Position numbers and translations under genes: made by a program. Positions 17,601 to 32,800 of a stretch of DNA of 64,000 nt are shown in pieces. Within the stretch, counting starts at the first letter, position 1. The number at the start of each line of letters is the position of its first letter. A model generated the notes under the pieces. The model made no database searches, had not been told where the DNA came from, and saw nothing but the letters and a program-made list of their open reading frames with translations. Source of the DNA: Harmothoe impar (Eukaryota > Annelida > Polychaeta > Phyllodocida > Polynoidae); assembly GCA_947462335.1 (NCBI GenBank), contig OX381709.1, positions 39,860,904 through 39,924,903 on the forward strand, given 5' to 3'.

Positions 17601-20600
17601 CTCTACTCCCAAGTCCCAAAAGTGAATTCATATCTCATGTTCAAAAAGAAAAATGGAAGCTGCAATGAATGCTTACCTGTCATGCAGTCACGATCTTTCA
17701 AAATTCCCATAGAGTTGGGCCACACTCGTGATCCCACATCATACCAATATCCGAGCAGCCTGATTTTCTAACAACAAAGTAAATATTTAGTACCTAAGTT
17801 TATAGATAGACGTGGTTTGCATTACTACCACCCTGTGAATACATCTGGCCAGAAGCCCAGACCCAGACGGGTTTGCCATAAAATTAGGCAATAGCCATAA
17901 AAACAGCAGAAAGATCTGGACAGGTTAGCAGTTATTAGAATATAAAAAAGACCTACAATTTATGCCATGTTTCATAAAATTACTTAGCTAAAAAATGTTG
18001 AGCATGATATCCCATGACCTCAATATGAGGGACGTCTCTTTGATGCTCTATGTAGCTCTATACGTATATGTAATATCATCGATCATTGCTGTTGTCTGGA
18101 AGCTTTCAGCACCCTATATACAACAGAAGTACTATAGGCAGATGCATGTATACATGTATTAGGATCTAGGTTTCAGAGGCCTGTCCCAGCAGCACTTACC
18201 GTAACCCCATAATGGGTTGACACAAGGCGTGTCCTTTGGCAGACACATGGTGAATTTAAGGTTACGTAAAGTGGTAAGGTGGAACACACTAACACACTTA
18301 GGTTTATACTGGTATATACTTTATATGGCACTGTTCTATTGTTGGAGATGACACATATTTACCTTGTAAGCACATTGCTTAATTAAACAAGAGATTTGTC
18401 AACATTGCATAATTGTTTGGAAACATTTAAGCATGTTTAGAAAATGACCACTTTCTTTAAGAACAAGGGGGGGGGGGGTTATACATGGAGGGGAAGCGGC
18501 CATCTTGAGGGGTTGGGAAGGGGTTGAGATTTTCCCTGTTTTCAAGCGGAAAGGCATGTGGCCTGAAACACAAACATACACTTTGTCAGCCTTCTGATTA
18601 ATAATCCCCATCGTCAGCTGCAGATACCACCATGTAGAATAAAGCTAGCTATCACCCAAACAGCTCATGTCTATATATGGTGCTACTATACACCCATGTA
18701 CAGTATAAGGACACATACAGCAGAGATGTAACACGTAATGAGAATTAGGTTATTGGGGACTACGAGTACATGTAGTGACCCTGTGGCCTGGGACCAGAGG
18801 TCAGAAACTATGTGACCAGTCACCAGGTACAGCTCCACAAACAGACTTCTAACTACCACTGACACAGTTAACCTAAACACAGGGACTTGAATAATAATTA
18901 TACAAGACTGAAAACATAACATGTGCCTATTATTATATATGCATCTACCTGGTAGCCTATATATAGATGCAAGATTATACAGGCCACTGATATGATCCAA
19001 ATAGAGCAATATATGATCCCTCAATTAGAATATTTCTCAACATCCCTGAATCGAACCCTTTATTCAATATTGTAAGCTCATTTGTTGTCTTCATAATAAT
19101 GTGCACAATGTAATGCCCGGTATGTCTAGGCAATAATGTGCCTCTACATGGGTAAAAATCGACACGGGCGACATGGCCCTTTTAGGCCATTTTAAAAATC
19201 GACGGACACAAGAAATTTAGGGGTAAAAATCGACCCACAGGGATTTTTCTCTGAGTTCTTATTTACCTGAAAATCGACACAATGACACTGCCCTTTTGCT
19301 AAATCGACACGGCGACACGGTCAAAATTGTGAGGACCCATGTAGAGGCACAATAATAATGCATGTTAGATCATCTGAGCCCATCCAACAAAAGCACCTGA
19401 GTACATGTTTTTTTCCGCCTACTTTGGCAGATGGTTACAGGAGAGTATGTCAGTGGTTATGTAGAGTGGAACACTTTACCTGATTGTGGGAACATCAAGG
19501 ACATATTCTCTAGGTGACTCAGATATGACCGCAGTATGTGGCATTGTGTTATGCTGTTCGCTTTCAACCATCAATAGAGCAGAGGGACCGCCTATGCCCA
19601 CACCATTCTATTGTATTAACACGGTTTCAGGTGCTTTGTCCCTTATTATAGGTATCATACATGCATGATATACATCAGACAAGGGACACACTATGCGGAT
19701 GAATAAGTCACTAAAGTCTATACGGGTTTGCCCCACTGTTAAGAACAAAGAAGTAATTGGATCCCACAAACAATATGAAACTAATGGGTGGAACCTGTCC
19801 ATAAATAACTAGGTCACATAAAGTTACATCCAAGCTTCACATGATTCAAAGCAAACCAGTGAGGGCATGACAAGAAGTTTCACGTGTGTGTGTGTGGGGG
19901 GGGGGGGGGGGTATTATATAACCATTTTTGGCGTGACCTTTTAGGTAAGGTAGCTACCCAATTATAAGACAATGCCAACTCTCATCCCCCTTCACTTATA
20001 TCACCCCCTACCAGTCTCTGTCCTATGTCATAGTGGGCGAGGAGCAGATCGTATTGATCTCTAGTGTTAACAGCTAGCAGAGGTCCAGCACAGGGATGAT
20101 CCGATTTACTATCTGCCATCTTGTGGCAGCCTGACTTGTAATGCCCGCTAATACAGATCACGTGGGCCGATCACGTGGATGCAGCTGCACTGCCCCCTGG
20201 TGGAGGACGGACGTCAACAGCGCGCATACCTACAGTGTCAATCTGATCAGTATCGACCACACCACACTAGTACTGCCCCCGCACATGTCGTAGGGCCAAT
20301 GTGTATACCGCCGCTACCACTATATGGACAAACCATGACCTTTCATTTGATTGATTGACCCAGGGGCACTACTGTGCCTCAGGGTCTTATACGACGGTTC
20401 TCAACCCAATTTAAGACATTTTCCCCATCACTTGTACCTGGAATAATTCAGCAAATAAATCTTCCTGCCAAAGAAATGTCTGTGTTTTGAGTCATACAGC
20501 TCAATGCCAATCTCCCCATACCAGTATTGTAAATGTGGGTTTGCTCAAATTCTCAAAAAAGGCATTTAAAAAAGTGTCACTTTTGGCTTTTTTTTCACAA

Positions 20601-20803
20601 ATTTCTTTAGCATTGCAGGTATAGGAAAAACCTCCCTCTTATGCCCTCCACCAACTTGTTGAGCCCATAGACTTCCATGTTAAAGGCTTGAGGAACGCTT
20701 TTCTGAGACGGTATATGAGATGCTTTGTGAGAACCTCCCTTTGATTTTTTTTTTTTTCCAAACGTTTTTTTTCCAAACTTTGTTTTTTCAAAACTTTTTT
20801 TTC

Positions 20804-20879
<76 letters not shown>

Positions 20880-23800
20880 TCCTTCCTTCCTCCCTCCCTC
20901 CCTCCCTCCCTCCCTCCCTCCCTCCCTCCCTCCCTCCCTCCCTCCCTCCCTCCCTCCCTCCCTCCCTCCCTCCCTCCCTGCCTCCCTGCCTCCCTGCCTC
21001 CCTACCTCCCTCCCTACCTCCCTCCCCTGGGTCACATGTGATGCCAATCGCCAATACCATTGATTATACATTATTGTAAACCACCCGATGTATAGATTAG
21101 CATAATAGTTAAAAAGTGAGCAGAAAAAGTCATAGGGATCTATAGGGGCCGTCCAGAATTTATGTCACACCAGAGGGGCTGGGGTTGGTCTGAGTGTGAC
21201 ACACAATGATGGAGGTATGGGGAAAAGCTTGGGGTGGGTGGTGTTGAAAATGGCCCATGTTTGTGTGGGGTAATTGATGGACGGCCCTTAAGAATAGGAG
21301 CTGATGGGTTAGCAAAATACAATGAATTTTTGAAATATAAACTATATATAGAAATGATCTAAAATTGTTAGAATTAAAATGATACAAGGCCACACCGAAA
21401 AGGCAACAGGTATTATCAATCATACATCACACGTCCTGTTCATATACTAAATAATATACTATATATGATATAGTGGTGGACGCCGGAAGGAGGGTATATT
21501 GCGGATAGTCTCCAGGACACAACCTTACAATAACAGTCAGAAATCCCACTGACCAAGATGCCGGCCCTACAACTGTCAACTGTACATGCAGACATTACTT
21601 CCTGTTCTATAAAACCCTAACGTCATGTACCTTTATACCCTATACCGGGTATATTAATTGCTGTTCTAGAATCTCCTAACGCCATGCACCATTAATGTAT
21701 ACCCTATGTATGATATTGAATTCACCTGGATGAAATATGAAATAAGAAAGCTATGTGGAAGTTTTAGAAGATGGTCACTTTTTAGGGAGAGGGACTTTAG
21801 GGAGAGTTTAAATTGTAAAATGTGCGAATTAATGCCTAAGAATTACCACAGGATGATATTAAACTGGTATTTAAGGGCAACGTCCTGGCAGAGCGGACAT
21901 ACTTTGGTACCAAAGATAACATTTCTCCAAGGTATCTTTGAATAGGCTATAGCATATACTATGTGGGACACTCTAGACAAGTCTCGTAGATGATAAGGCA
22001 AATAAACAGGCCCCACAGACTCAGGGCCTTAACACTAGTCACATAGAACTGGACTTATTACTCATACACCGACCACTTCACACTACACCACTTGAAGCTG
22101 TATTGATCGCCGATCGATATCATTAGCTCTACACCTGGCCATAGGTGGCACACTCAGCTGATATCTTCCTACTTTTTACCACAGGTACTATGTAGAGATA
22201 ACAGGGTTATCTGTGTAGTCTATACCTTATCTTACCGCCCACGACTACCATTCTATCAGCGGATGCCTTTAATGTGTGGCCTCTTTATGATGAACCTATC
22301 CCAATAGGCCGGAAGGGCAATAAACAATATTTGTTAAGATGTGATGATTGATGTAGAATTACTACTCTTGTGACAGACCCTGAAGGCAGATGTATAGTCC
22401 GTGCGACAATTTTGTAATTGGTCAGATAATACATGTCTTGGTATCAATTAAAATAGATTTATGTTCAAATTAGCTGAATATGATTTGAGGAAAGCCAGTA
22501 TAATTTGAAAAAGAATTTGAAGAATGGGGGGGGGGGGGGGGGATCCACCAAACACCAAAGTACCGGATGAAAACACGTTAGAAAAATCCCTGTGTCCATT
22601 CCTGGATAAGTGATTATCACATATAAACAACGATTTAACCCAGCGGCAACTTTCCCTGCTAAGAAGAATAAGGGTACCAGGTAGGACTAGGGGAAGTCTG
22701 GAGGGCAAAGGGACATATATTCCTGGTTCCTGGAAGGCTGCAGCACCCGGCGCCCCATTCTGTTTACAGCCTGTGTAAATATTGTCCACTCTGTGTGTTT
22801 TAACATATAGCAATGTGTTGTGTCTCCTACAGGTGGAACTACAGACAACTACAGCGCGAGTCAGGTGTACACGTACAGTACACGTGGTTTCAATGACTTA
22901 CCCTTATGGCCCTAGACCCCTAAATTCGACATGGCGACATGGGCATTTCTTAAATTCGACATGCGACATGAGGCCTAGTGACATGCGACATGAGGCTTAA
23001 AAAGATAGTGACATGGGACATGGACAGTTCTTAAAATCGACATGGGACATGAGCATTTTTAAGCGACATAGACATGCGACATGGCCATTTCTTAAAATCG
23101 ACATGCGACATGGGGACCCCCCCATCAAGGGCCCCACCCTTGCGACACTTCGTTCGTAAAATAAAGTGCAATACTTGTTTTGCCATGTAGAAGACGCATT
23201 TGGGTAATACATATATATAGGAGAAGTCCGGAACATGTATTAAAACCTGGAAACTGGCGTATGGGGTAAGCCATTTTGGGGTGGAGGGTTAGGAAGCTGC
23301 TGACTGGAAAGCTCTACCGGCAACCTTCCTTGTATAACTCCGGGGGAGGGGGGGGGGGTCTGTAATGCTACTCAAGGAACACTTCATCAATATGATACGC
23401 GGAAAAGGGGCACTACACTGATAATAATGGACCTGGAAATGTTAGTCACTACGGACTACATTTCTATAGTCACATGAATGTAGCAAAAACGACTATACCA
23501 AGTTAGTCACCTATGTCTATAGTAAGTTAGTCATATAGTCAACCTATAGTCAGCCATTAAATCGCCTGATTTGGGCTATATAGTCAAGTGACTATGAATT
23601 TAATGGTTTCATGGTCTAAAGTAGTCACTATGACTAATAGATATAGTCAATCATGAGACATAAGGGAAACTTAAGTACTGAAGGCAGGTCAAGGTTCAGC
23701 AGGGCAGACATGGCTAGGATAAGGCAGGCCAGGGGACAGGCTAGGATAAGGCAGGCCAGGGGACAAGCTAGGATAAGGCAGGGCAGAGGACAGGCTAGGA

Positions 23801-26800
23801 TGAAGCAGGGCAGAGACAGGCTAGGATAAAGCAGGGCAGGGACAGGCTAGGATGAGGCAGGGCAGGGTACAGGCTAAGATAAGGCAGGGCAGGGGACAGG
23901 CTAGGATAAAGCAGGGCAGGGACAGGCTAGGATGAGGCAGGGCAGGGGACAGGCTAAGATAAGGCAGGGCAGGGGACAGGCTAAGATAAGGCAGGGCAGA
24001 GGACAGGCTAGGATGAAGCAGGGCAGAGACAGGCTAGGATAAGGCAGGGCAGGGGACAGGCTAGGATGAGGCAGGGCAGGGGACAGGCTAAGATGAAGCA
24101 GGGCAGGGGACAGGCTAGGATAAAGCAGGGCAGGGACAGGCTAGGATGAGGCAGGGCAGGGGACAGGCTAGGATAAGGCAGGGCAGGGGACAGGCTAGGA
24201 TAAGGCAGGGCAGGGGACAGGCTAGTAGGATAGGGCAGGGCAGGGACAGGCTAGGATGAGGCAAGGCAGGTGACAGGCCAGGATAAGACAGGGCAGGGGA
24301 CAGGTTAGGATATGGCAGGACAGGGGACAGGCTAGGATAAAGCAGGACAGGGACAAGCTAGGATGAGGCAGGGCAGGGGACAGGCTAGGATAAGGTAAGG
24401 CAGGGGACAGGCTAGGATAAGGCAGAGCAGGTGACAGGCTAGGATAAAGTAGGCCAGGGGACGAAGCTAGGATAAGGCAGGGCAGGTGACAGGCCAGGAT
24501 AAAGCAGGGCAGGGACAGGCTAGGATGAGGCAGGGCAGGGGACGGGCTAGGATAGGGCAGGGACAGGCTAGGATGAGGCAGGGCAGGGGACAGGCCAGGA
24601 TAAAGCAGGGCAGGTGACAGGCTAGGATAAGGCAGAGCAGGGGACAAGCTAGAAGGATAGGGTAGGACAGGGCAGGGACAGGCTAGGATGAGGTAGGGCA
24701 GGGGACAGGCTAGGATAAGGCAGGGCAGGTGACAGGCTAGGATAAGGCAGGGCAGTGGACAAGTTAGGATAAGGCAGACCAGGGGACAGGCTAGGATAAG
24801 GCAAGGCAGGGGACAGGCTAGGATAGGGCAGGGACAGGCTAGGATGAGGCAGGGCAGTTGACAGGCCAGGATAAAGCAGGGCAGGGACAGGCTAGGATGA
24901 GGCAGGGCAGGGTACAGGCTAGGATAAGGCAGGGCAGGGGACAGGCTAGGATAAGGCAGGCCAGGGGACAAGCTAGGATAAGGCAGGCCAGGGGACAAGC
25001 TAGGATAAGACAGGCCAGGGGACAGGCTAGGATAAGGCAGAGCAGGTGACAGGCTCCTGTCTAGGCCTATCATGCTCTGTCAGTCTAGACATGTATACAC
25101 TGTATTTCTAGGTTATCAAAATTGGAACAAATTACCATGATAACTCTATCAAACTTGAGAACTTGTGCACCCTATAACATCTTAAGTTGCCATGGTCAAC
25201 TGTAACATAACATATAACAAGCAGGGATATCCATAGAACAGTGCTTTAGGAGAGGATGTGCCTACCTGAAGTCCATGGACCATTCAAATTTGAATCCTAA
25301 CTGTTTCCTGTGCACACATTCCTGTGACATCATCAATTTGTGTGATCCACATATAGTCACTCCTGACTACCTTTATGACTAATATGTGACTAAGTTGTAT
25401 AGTCCCGTGACTACGGGGGTCAAAATATGATGGTATAGTCAGTACTGACTATAGGTTTTATTATCAGTGTAGGCAGACGGACTACCGGGTACTGCTTTGA
25501 AGTCTGAATTGTTGCGTGACTAATCCTTTAGTCCTATAGTTAGTAAGTGACCTCTTGAGATCCACATTAAAAAGACAAGGTAGAAAAAAGTAGCTGAGGT
25601 GTGTTATCTGAGAGGGCAGCTGTGGCGCTGAGCTGTTTATACAAGACGCCGGGAGGTGTTTGAGCTGCTCTCGGAGCTGCTCTTGGGGCAGTACTCATAG
25701 ATAAGGCTAATGGTGCCTCTTTACCTTCCCTCTCCGTTAGCTGCAGTGTCTGACCAGGCGTGTCCCTGCCCTGATAACAAGTGACTACAGGAGAGCTCTT
25801 TACGTACCGAGAGGTGCTGAGGGCATTAGGCAACGGAACACCGTCAAACATGGAACCAAAAGGAAATTATGTGCAGATGTGCTTTTCATAAAATTTAAGG
25901 CTTGGGCTCTATGCGGGGTCAATTTGTAGTGAAGGTGTGCGTGCATACTTTATGGAAGGCCCCTTGCTGCACATCACTACATGCTCTAGCTTTCCTGAAC
26001 ACGATGTGTCTATTGATGTATACAGTCTACATTAGACTGACATGGTATAGGTCACAGTGCTTGTGGTGTATAGGACATGGTGGAGACGCTGTCAGCACAT
26101 ATTCATGGTATGGTCCATACAACTTCATTCAGGTCTGGGGCCGGAACCACCCCGCCCTCCCTCTTCTCCATCCGGTCTGACCGGATACTGACCTGTGGTA
26201 TATGGCTCCGGGGTCCCCGGGGGTCGGGCTGGGGCTTGGAAGAAGAGGGAGATGGGGATGGGGGGGGGGGGGGTCGTCGAGTGGTAGACCACAGCCTCGA
26301 CGACTGTATACTATATCAATGCCCTCTCATTAGAAACCACAGGTTGGGACGTCAGCAGTCACCAAGAATAATAGTAGGAGGACTGGTCGACATGTTAAAG
26401 AAATAACTATATTACTACCGGTGGTATTCTAGGTTTTGGTCAACCCACACCCAAAGTATATGTCACGAGCACGTGTATGCGTTTAGCTCAGCAAACCCCT
26501 TTGAGACATCCTTTGAATCCTGTATGCTTACAGCGGTCACAGTGGGATGTACGTGGATCGGTGATGGGACCATTAACAGATATGTACAATTTGTATGGGT
26601 CTATATATAAGATATGGACGCGCCTACAAGGAGGTATAACGGGACTAGCGCATCCTGGTACCTCAGGTAGTCGGGGGCTTAACCCCCATCTCCTTATCAG
26701 GCTTATCCCCTCCCCTTAAAGCTAGAACAAAGGTGCTGATAAGAAATTCACCCATGATGCACTGCTCTGGAGTCGGGGGCCTAACCACAATGCATTGCTC

Positions 26801-29800
26801 TGAGCCAAGATGGCGGCCCCCATAGCCTAATGCGCTAGTCCCTTTACAAGTCTATGTGAATACAACCTAACATATGTACATGTCCGAGACTTATTACTGG
26901 TCATCGACTCTCCGGCTCTCTGTATTTCTGTTGTGATCGATGCCCAGTTATATACCTTAGACTGATGGCTCATCTGGGTGTTTTTGGTCTCACGGATTGC
27001 TTCTCTAAATCCTGATTAGGTGGCATTATTTTCTCTATGTCACTGTGTAATATGAGGGTAGAAAAAAGATGGAACCCTCCGTCCAGTAGCTCTCCTCTCT
27101 ACCACATAAGTGCCTATACAATGCCATAGGTCCCTATGCAATTCCATCCTTTGAAATTGAATTGCACATAGGGGGCCGTCCATAAAGTATGTCACACAAC
27201 TATGGACCATTTTCAACACCTAACCACCCCCTTGTCACGCTTTTCCCCATACCTTCATCATTGTTTGTCACACTCTGGTCAAGACCCCAACCCCACCCGC
27301 TCCAGGGTGACGTACTTTATGGACGGCCCCTAGGCATCTTATCACCATGCTAATTTATGGCAAGTCCCCCACAGAAAAAGACATGGTTTACTGTCTTAAG
27401 GTGGGTCAATGCCTTGATGTCAAAGTAGCTAGATTTTCGCCAGGTTTTCACCATAAGACCATAATAGCATACACTTTCCAAAGAAACTGAGAAAATAGGG
27501 GGGTCCCGGGCTATTTTCTGAGATATTTAAGCCTTAAGTTAATGTCTGATGTGATGGATCATACAGTGTTTTGCCACATATCTACATGAAATTGTATTGA
27601 AAAGTAGCTAAATTTCTACATAACTCTCCCAGAGTATAGGCTTTGATGTTTTCTATCTAGAGAACACATTTTCAACACATGGTCCCGCACATATTTCTAA
27701 GGTTTAGGCCCATCGAAATAAAAAAGTTGAAAAGAAATAGAAATATACTGAGGGCTACCTATGTATGACTTTCAATGAGGACAACCATTACAGACTGCAT
27801 AGCACAGTGGTAGAATGGATGCCTTTATATTCAAAGGTTGGTGGTTCTCGCCCCGGTCAGGAAAAATCAATCAACTATTTTATGACCATTTGATATTACT
27901 TAGGTCAATTTGAAACAAGGGTGCCCTGGTGTTCTATGGTCAAACTAGAGAATGTACCTGCGCAGAAAACGGCGCAGTGGACGAAAAAGGCATCATATTG
28001 ACCCACCTTAAAGCGTCATGATGGGAAACAACCACCAGTGTGTGAGCTGTATAATTGAGCTGCTCCTACGTAAGTACGTCACCCATGAGCTGCTCCTCTG
28101 GGAGCTACAAGATCTATGTTGTCATTGGCAAGCTGGCACCTGATAAAGTACTTGTAATTGTCAGCCAACAAACCCTTCATCTGCAGATTTTAGGAATGCT
28201 AGCTAGTCTTTTTTTTTATCTGAAGATGGATAATATACTAGAATGGCGTCACCTATTGTGTGACCCTTTTGAGACCCCCTTCCCCGTTACTATTTTCTGC
28301 ATATTTGCCTGAGCAAAATTAATGTAGTTATGTAAATGGCCCGAGTCACGTTTCGTCACTAAATCCAAAGACCCCCCGCCCCCCGCGGTGACTGTCAACA
28401 TTCAATTATAAGTTATAGTAGAGAATTTGCTGATATAATTTGTTGAAAGTTCTCGATTAGCCATTAATGGTTAGCCTCCTTCCAGCAGTAGCCCGACACA
28501 ACACAGGTCAATTTGGTGCTGAGAACTGCACTTGCCAGCATGGCACTCCCCCTGTCAGCTCCCACCCACTTGTAGCACTGACGGTAGGCAGCTGGGAGAA
28601 CTGGACTTGGCAACATCTCCTGCATTCTGTATGGTATCTACATTAACACAAAGATTGTGATGATCAGAGGGAATAAGAAGTTCCCACCAAGCGCAGGAAT
28701 AGAGAGAAATTATAATGGTTTAGGGGGAGAAACGGGAAAAACACTTGATGGAAAAGGCATGATTGAATTATGACCATAGGCAAGCATATATACTGAAACA
28801 AGTACAATCCCTTCTATACCACATACCCCTTGCACCCTAATGATTACGAAGTATAAGACCATGCAGGGAAGTTTAAACCCAACCCCGATGTCTGGCCCGG
28901 TGCAAAGCTTACCACCGGTATATAAAGGGAATGTTCATTTTAGTCCATGGATGTATGCACATATATGAGGAATGCTGAGGTGACACTTCTCTAGCAATTT
29001 CAGAAGGGATTACAGTAAACTATAAATAGGATAGCCCTCTGAATGTGTTAGCCCAATACACATTCACTTCTGACAGGTTTAATTTATACAGAAGTAAATA
29101 CATGTATAGTCATATCCCAACACGCGTGTGTATGTTCCTTTGTGGAGCAGAGGTTGACGTCAAGAACACGTTAACAAAGTTCAAAGTGTGTAGAGACCCA
29201 GCTGGGCAACTCTCTGGCATCTTGACAAATAAACAGTGGTTCAGGAAGCACCAACTTCCGTGAGCTATGTCAACTTAGGTTCTAAGTCAGTATATCCCGG
29301 CAGTATATATACTGAACTATAAACCGTATAGTTATATTATATCGCCCACAATATCTTCATAAATGCAAATGTTTTAGTCTTTAGAGAAAGGTTTCTCAAT
29401 GGCCTCATTTTCACACCATTGAAGCAACCCTCAAGAACTAGTATTTTGTAAAGCATTTTATAGGAAGCTCTCGCAGCATATACGCACCCCCCCCCCCCCC
29501 CCCGCCACGTCTTCCCCCACCCTTCGCCCCCGCCTTCGCCCCAGGGGACAGGTTTTCCTCCTGGTCCCGTCATCTACTCTGCATTCTTCAATTTCTTGTA
29601 CTGGTGATGACATCTTGACTATTCAATCATAAAAAAAGCATAATATAACTATCGGGATATTAGGGTAAGAATGGTCCTTTAATCGAGACAGTCCCCGTAA
29701 AATGTAAAATAACAATGCTTCTTTCCAATGTTTTAATTGGAGGATGAGTGACTCCATGGTGGTCTGAGTAGAGGGGTGGTCTAAAGGATGCTGTTCAACG

Positions 29801-32800
29801 AAATTCAAATAGATGTACCAAAAGAGTTGCTGACGCTTATGGCTTAAATAATCACTTCCAAAAGCTGAATAGATCATAGACTATTTCAGAAATGCCCTGA
29901 ATGCGAACTGAATGCAACGGAAGTTGGGCCGCACATTGGCGTGACCTAGTGGGCATGTAGATCAGCCATAACCATGTAATGGTCGCATACTCCGTTAATA
30001 CACTATGCCCTTTGTCGGCATGATGCATTGATGTAGTGGGAATATAGGCAACATGCATGTATCAAGACGACTGCACGGGGTTAAATTGGTGAGACATCAC
30101 ATACAAGCAGTATGCGGCCCTTAAAGGGATGAGGAGGCACGGTAGCCGAGGTTACAGGACGGCGACCCTTTAACACTACACAGTAGGACTGCCCTGGCCA
30201 TGTGCCACTCACTGGGCGGGGGTGGCACTGGGGGAATACCCCACAGGGAATAGCAGCTCAGAATAAAGCTGATGGTGCCTTGTATCGTGTGTGCTAAAAT
30301 TGCCAATTTATCGTGAAAATATTTAAGTGCAAAGGCTTTAAGGAAAGGCTGGAACGGCAGGGTTTGATATCATGAAGGCACGCCTCGAGCAGTGGCTTTT
30401 CCCCCTAAAGAGAAAGACCTGTCAGAATGCTCACGATTACACCCCGCCCTAGAGCGGACAGGATATCTGTCAAATACAGGTATCATCCTCATTTTAGCCT
30501 ATATAAATGAACGAAATACATTTTGTACAGACAGACATGTAGGATACACTAGTATCTACTTAGTCCAAGGTGCTATACCTCCCTAAACAGAATGTGTTAA
30601 GTCAATTAAGTCACATGAAATCAGGTCTACACGATGCGACCTTCACGAAAAAGGTGTATTAAGTTCAGGTTCACATGTTTTTACCATCATATTCAAAATC
30701 ACTCTAGGAAGGGGTGGTAAATATTAGACAGAGTACAGTGGCGTAGGAAAAGGGGGGGCCAGGGGGGCCCAGGCCCCCCCCCTCTTATGTCAAGACATGT
30801 AATACAATACCCCCCATTTTCAATCCTTACCTCTCCCGCATAGGGAAAAGTGGGGGTAAAGGGGGCTGTGCCCCCAAATCAGAACTAAGGGGGGGGGGGC
30901 TCAACTATTACTTTTCCATACAATCTAATATAAGCGTGTATATGATACATCATGCATAAAAACCGATAATCAAAGTTGGTTAGAGTTGGCCCCCTTGCCC
31001 CCCCCCCCCCCCCCCCCCCCCCCATGGAGATTTGCTTCCTACACCTCTGATCAGTACACATATGTAAGAATAGAAGTTGATGGCCCTTCACATGCCCTAT
31101 AACTCATGTACACTTAGTCGTAATACTGATCACTATATATGAATACATGTAGTCAAATGATATCAAATATTACAAAAATGTGGCTTTTATTGAAAATCAT
31201 AACATTCTTTGTGTAATCTATTCGTATATAGCCTGGATTGCATAATACCACGGCAAGATCCACAGCCTCGTTATGATTCATTCCGTAGTGAGTCATGTGT
31301 ATTATAGATACATACAGCCAGTGCCATCAGCTGACCAGCTGTCCTCACAGTGGTCCCCTGACACTTGATGCCCGTCCCAACTACCTAGTTGTTAACTGTG
31401 TAACCTGTGCAAAGTGTATACATGTACCATGTGCAAAGCATCAACGCATTAATACTATGACACCATTATGTTTTTTCTAAGTAAAAGTATAATTATAACA
31501 TGTTTCACCCCTCAGAATATAGACAGAATAACCTGTGTTGTTTGGGGAAGATAGATCATTTGGCAATGTCTAACACACATCATTTTGGGTATAATTAAAT
31601 AAGGTAGTAATTAGGCCCGGTAATTAGACTTAGAGAATATATATATTAATACCTCGTATACATAGAGTTCCAGTAGAGTTTACATTAACTGATGGTGGTA
31701 CTGTGAATAGGCAGATGTGAGGAAGGATATGACAGAACTTGTAGATTATATAACATTACCGACAACGCTCCATGTATCTTTCTATATGAGGTCACTAAGG
31801 CAATGAGAGTAATGAGCTCAGAATGTTTCCATGTGTTTCACATATCGTATGATATATATGATTTAATCGTCCAATAAAAACGGGTAGATCTATTGACACT
31901 GGAGTACATTGTACATCAGCAATTAATGTGCAGTCTCAGTATTACATTACTAACCATATAGGGACTAGCGATTGGGTACCTCTAGTATTTTGTTCTTTAA
32001 AACTAAACTATAAAACATTTCTAAGTAGTAGACTGAAAGACAGATAGGCCACAATGAGATTTTCCTCGGGCGCATTAAAAGACGGAAACGTTACATGATA
32101 TATATAGTTGATAAGGCGGATTGAAGTATATATTTATATCTTGTTGTTCGGGAGAAAAGGGAAAAAGGAAGAATAAGAAGACACTCAAAGAAAAACTGCA
32201 GGTGTTGATGTTGGGTCTTACAACACGTCTTTACAGGATCACCAGATGAGTCAGTGAATACAAGCTTGTCAACAAACAGTAAACCTGGAGTAGAACTGTC
32301 TACACTGCCATGTTTAACACAGACGGACTGGGTAGAACCAGAATGTGTCAGTGTGTGGTGAGTTGGGGGGGGGGGGGGGGTCTAGTGACAGATACAATAA
32401 GGTGTGGGAAGAATAGTACACAAAGTGAGGAATGTATCCCACATCCTGGGACAATTCCAGTATTTTCGCCATTTTAATTGAAAGAATGTCTATAACTACA
32501 AAGTCAGTATAGCAGTGGAGAGCGTATAGAACTACAAGTCATGTATACCGAAGTAAATATTACAGGCAATGAATGTATGTTTTTTTCTCTTGTTTCTTTC
32601 TTTAAATAAATGAATGTATGGTACATGGATAGGTGTTTTCCTATCCTAAATGATTCATTCTGCCAGCCAATTTTTATCTTATTTCTTGAGCTATTAAAGA
32701 ATGTATAAATAGCTTGGTGATAAACGTTCTAATCTTTTCTATTAAAAGAGAAAGAAAACTGAAGATAAACCAAGTTTATGTACACACAGAATTCCAAGGC

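Noticed and set aside
20607..21079. Gly-Arg-Glu and Cys-Leu-Pro repeat ORFs
   Set aside because: Translation of tetranucleotide microsatellites.
22195..22215. Sequence close to the I-SceI site (GATAACAGGG)
   Set aside because: Several mismatches to the 18-base site and no homing gene nearby; chance.
22830..22870. Acceptor-like CTCCTACAG followed by a short open stretch
   Set aside because: No matching donor, domain or phase with NWD1 exons 1 and 2, which join without it.
24222..25073. 283-codon Leu/Pro/Ser-rich open frame
   Set aside because: It is the 27-bp minisatellite read in frame; both copies give such frames on both strands, with no promoter or splice context.
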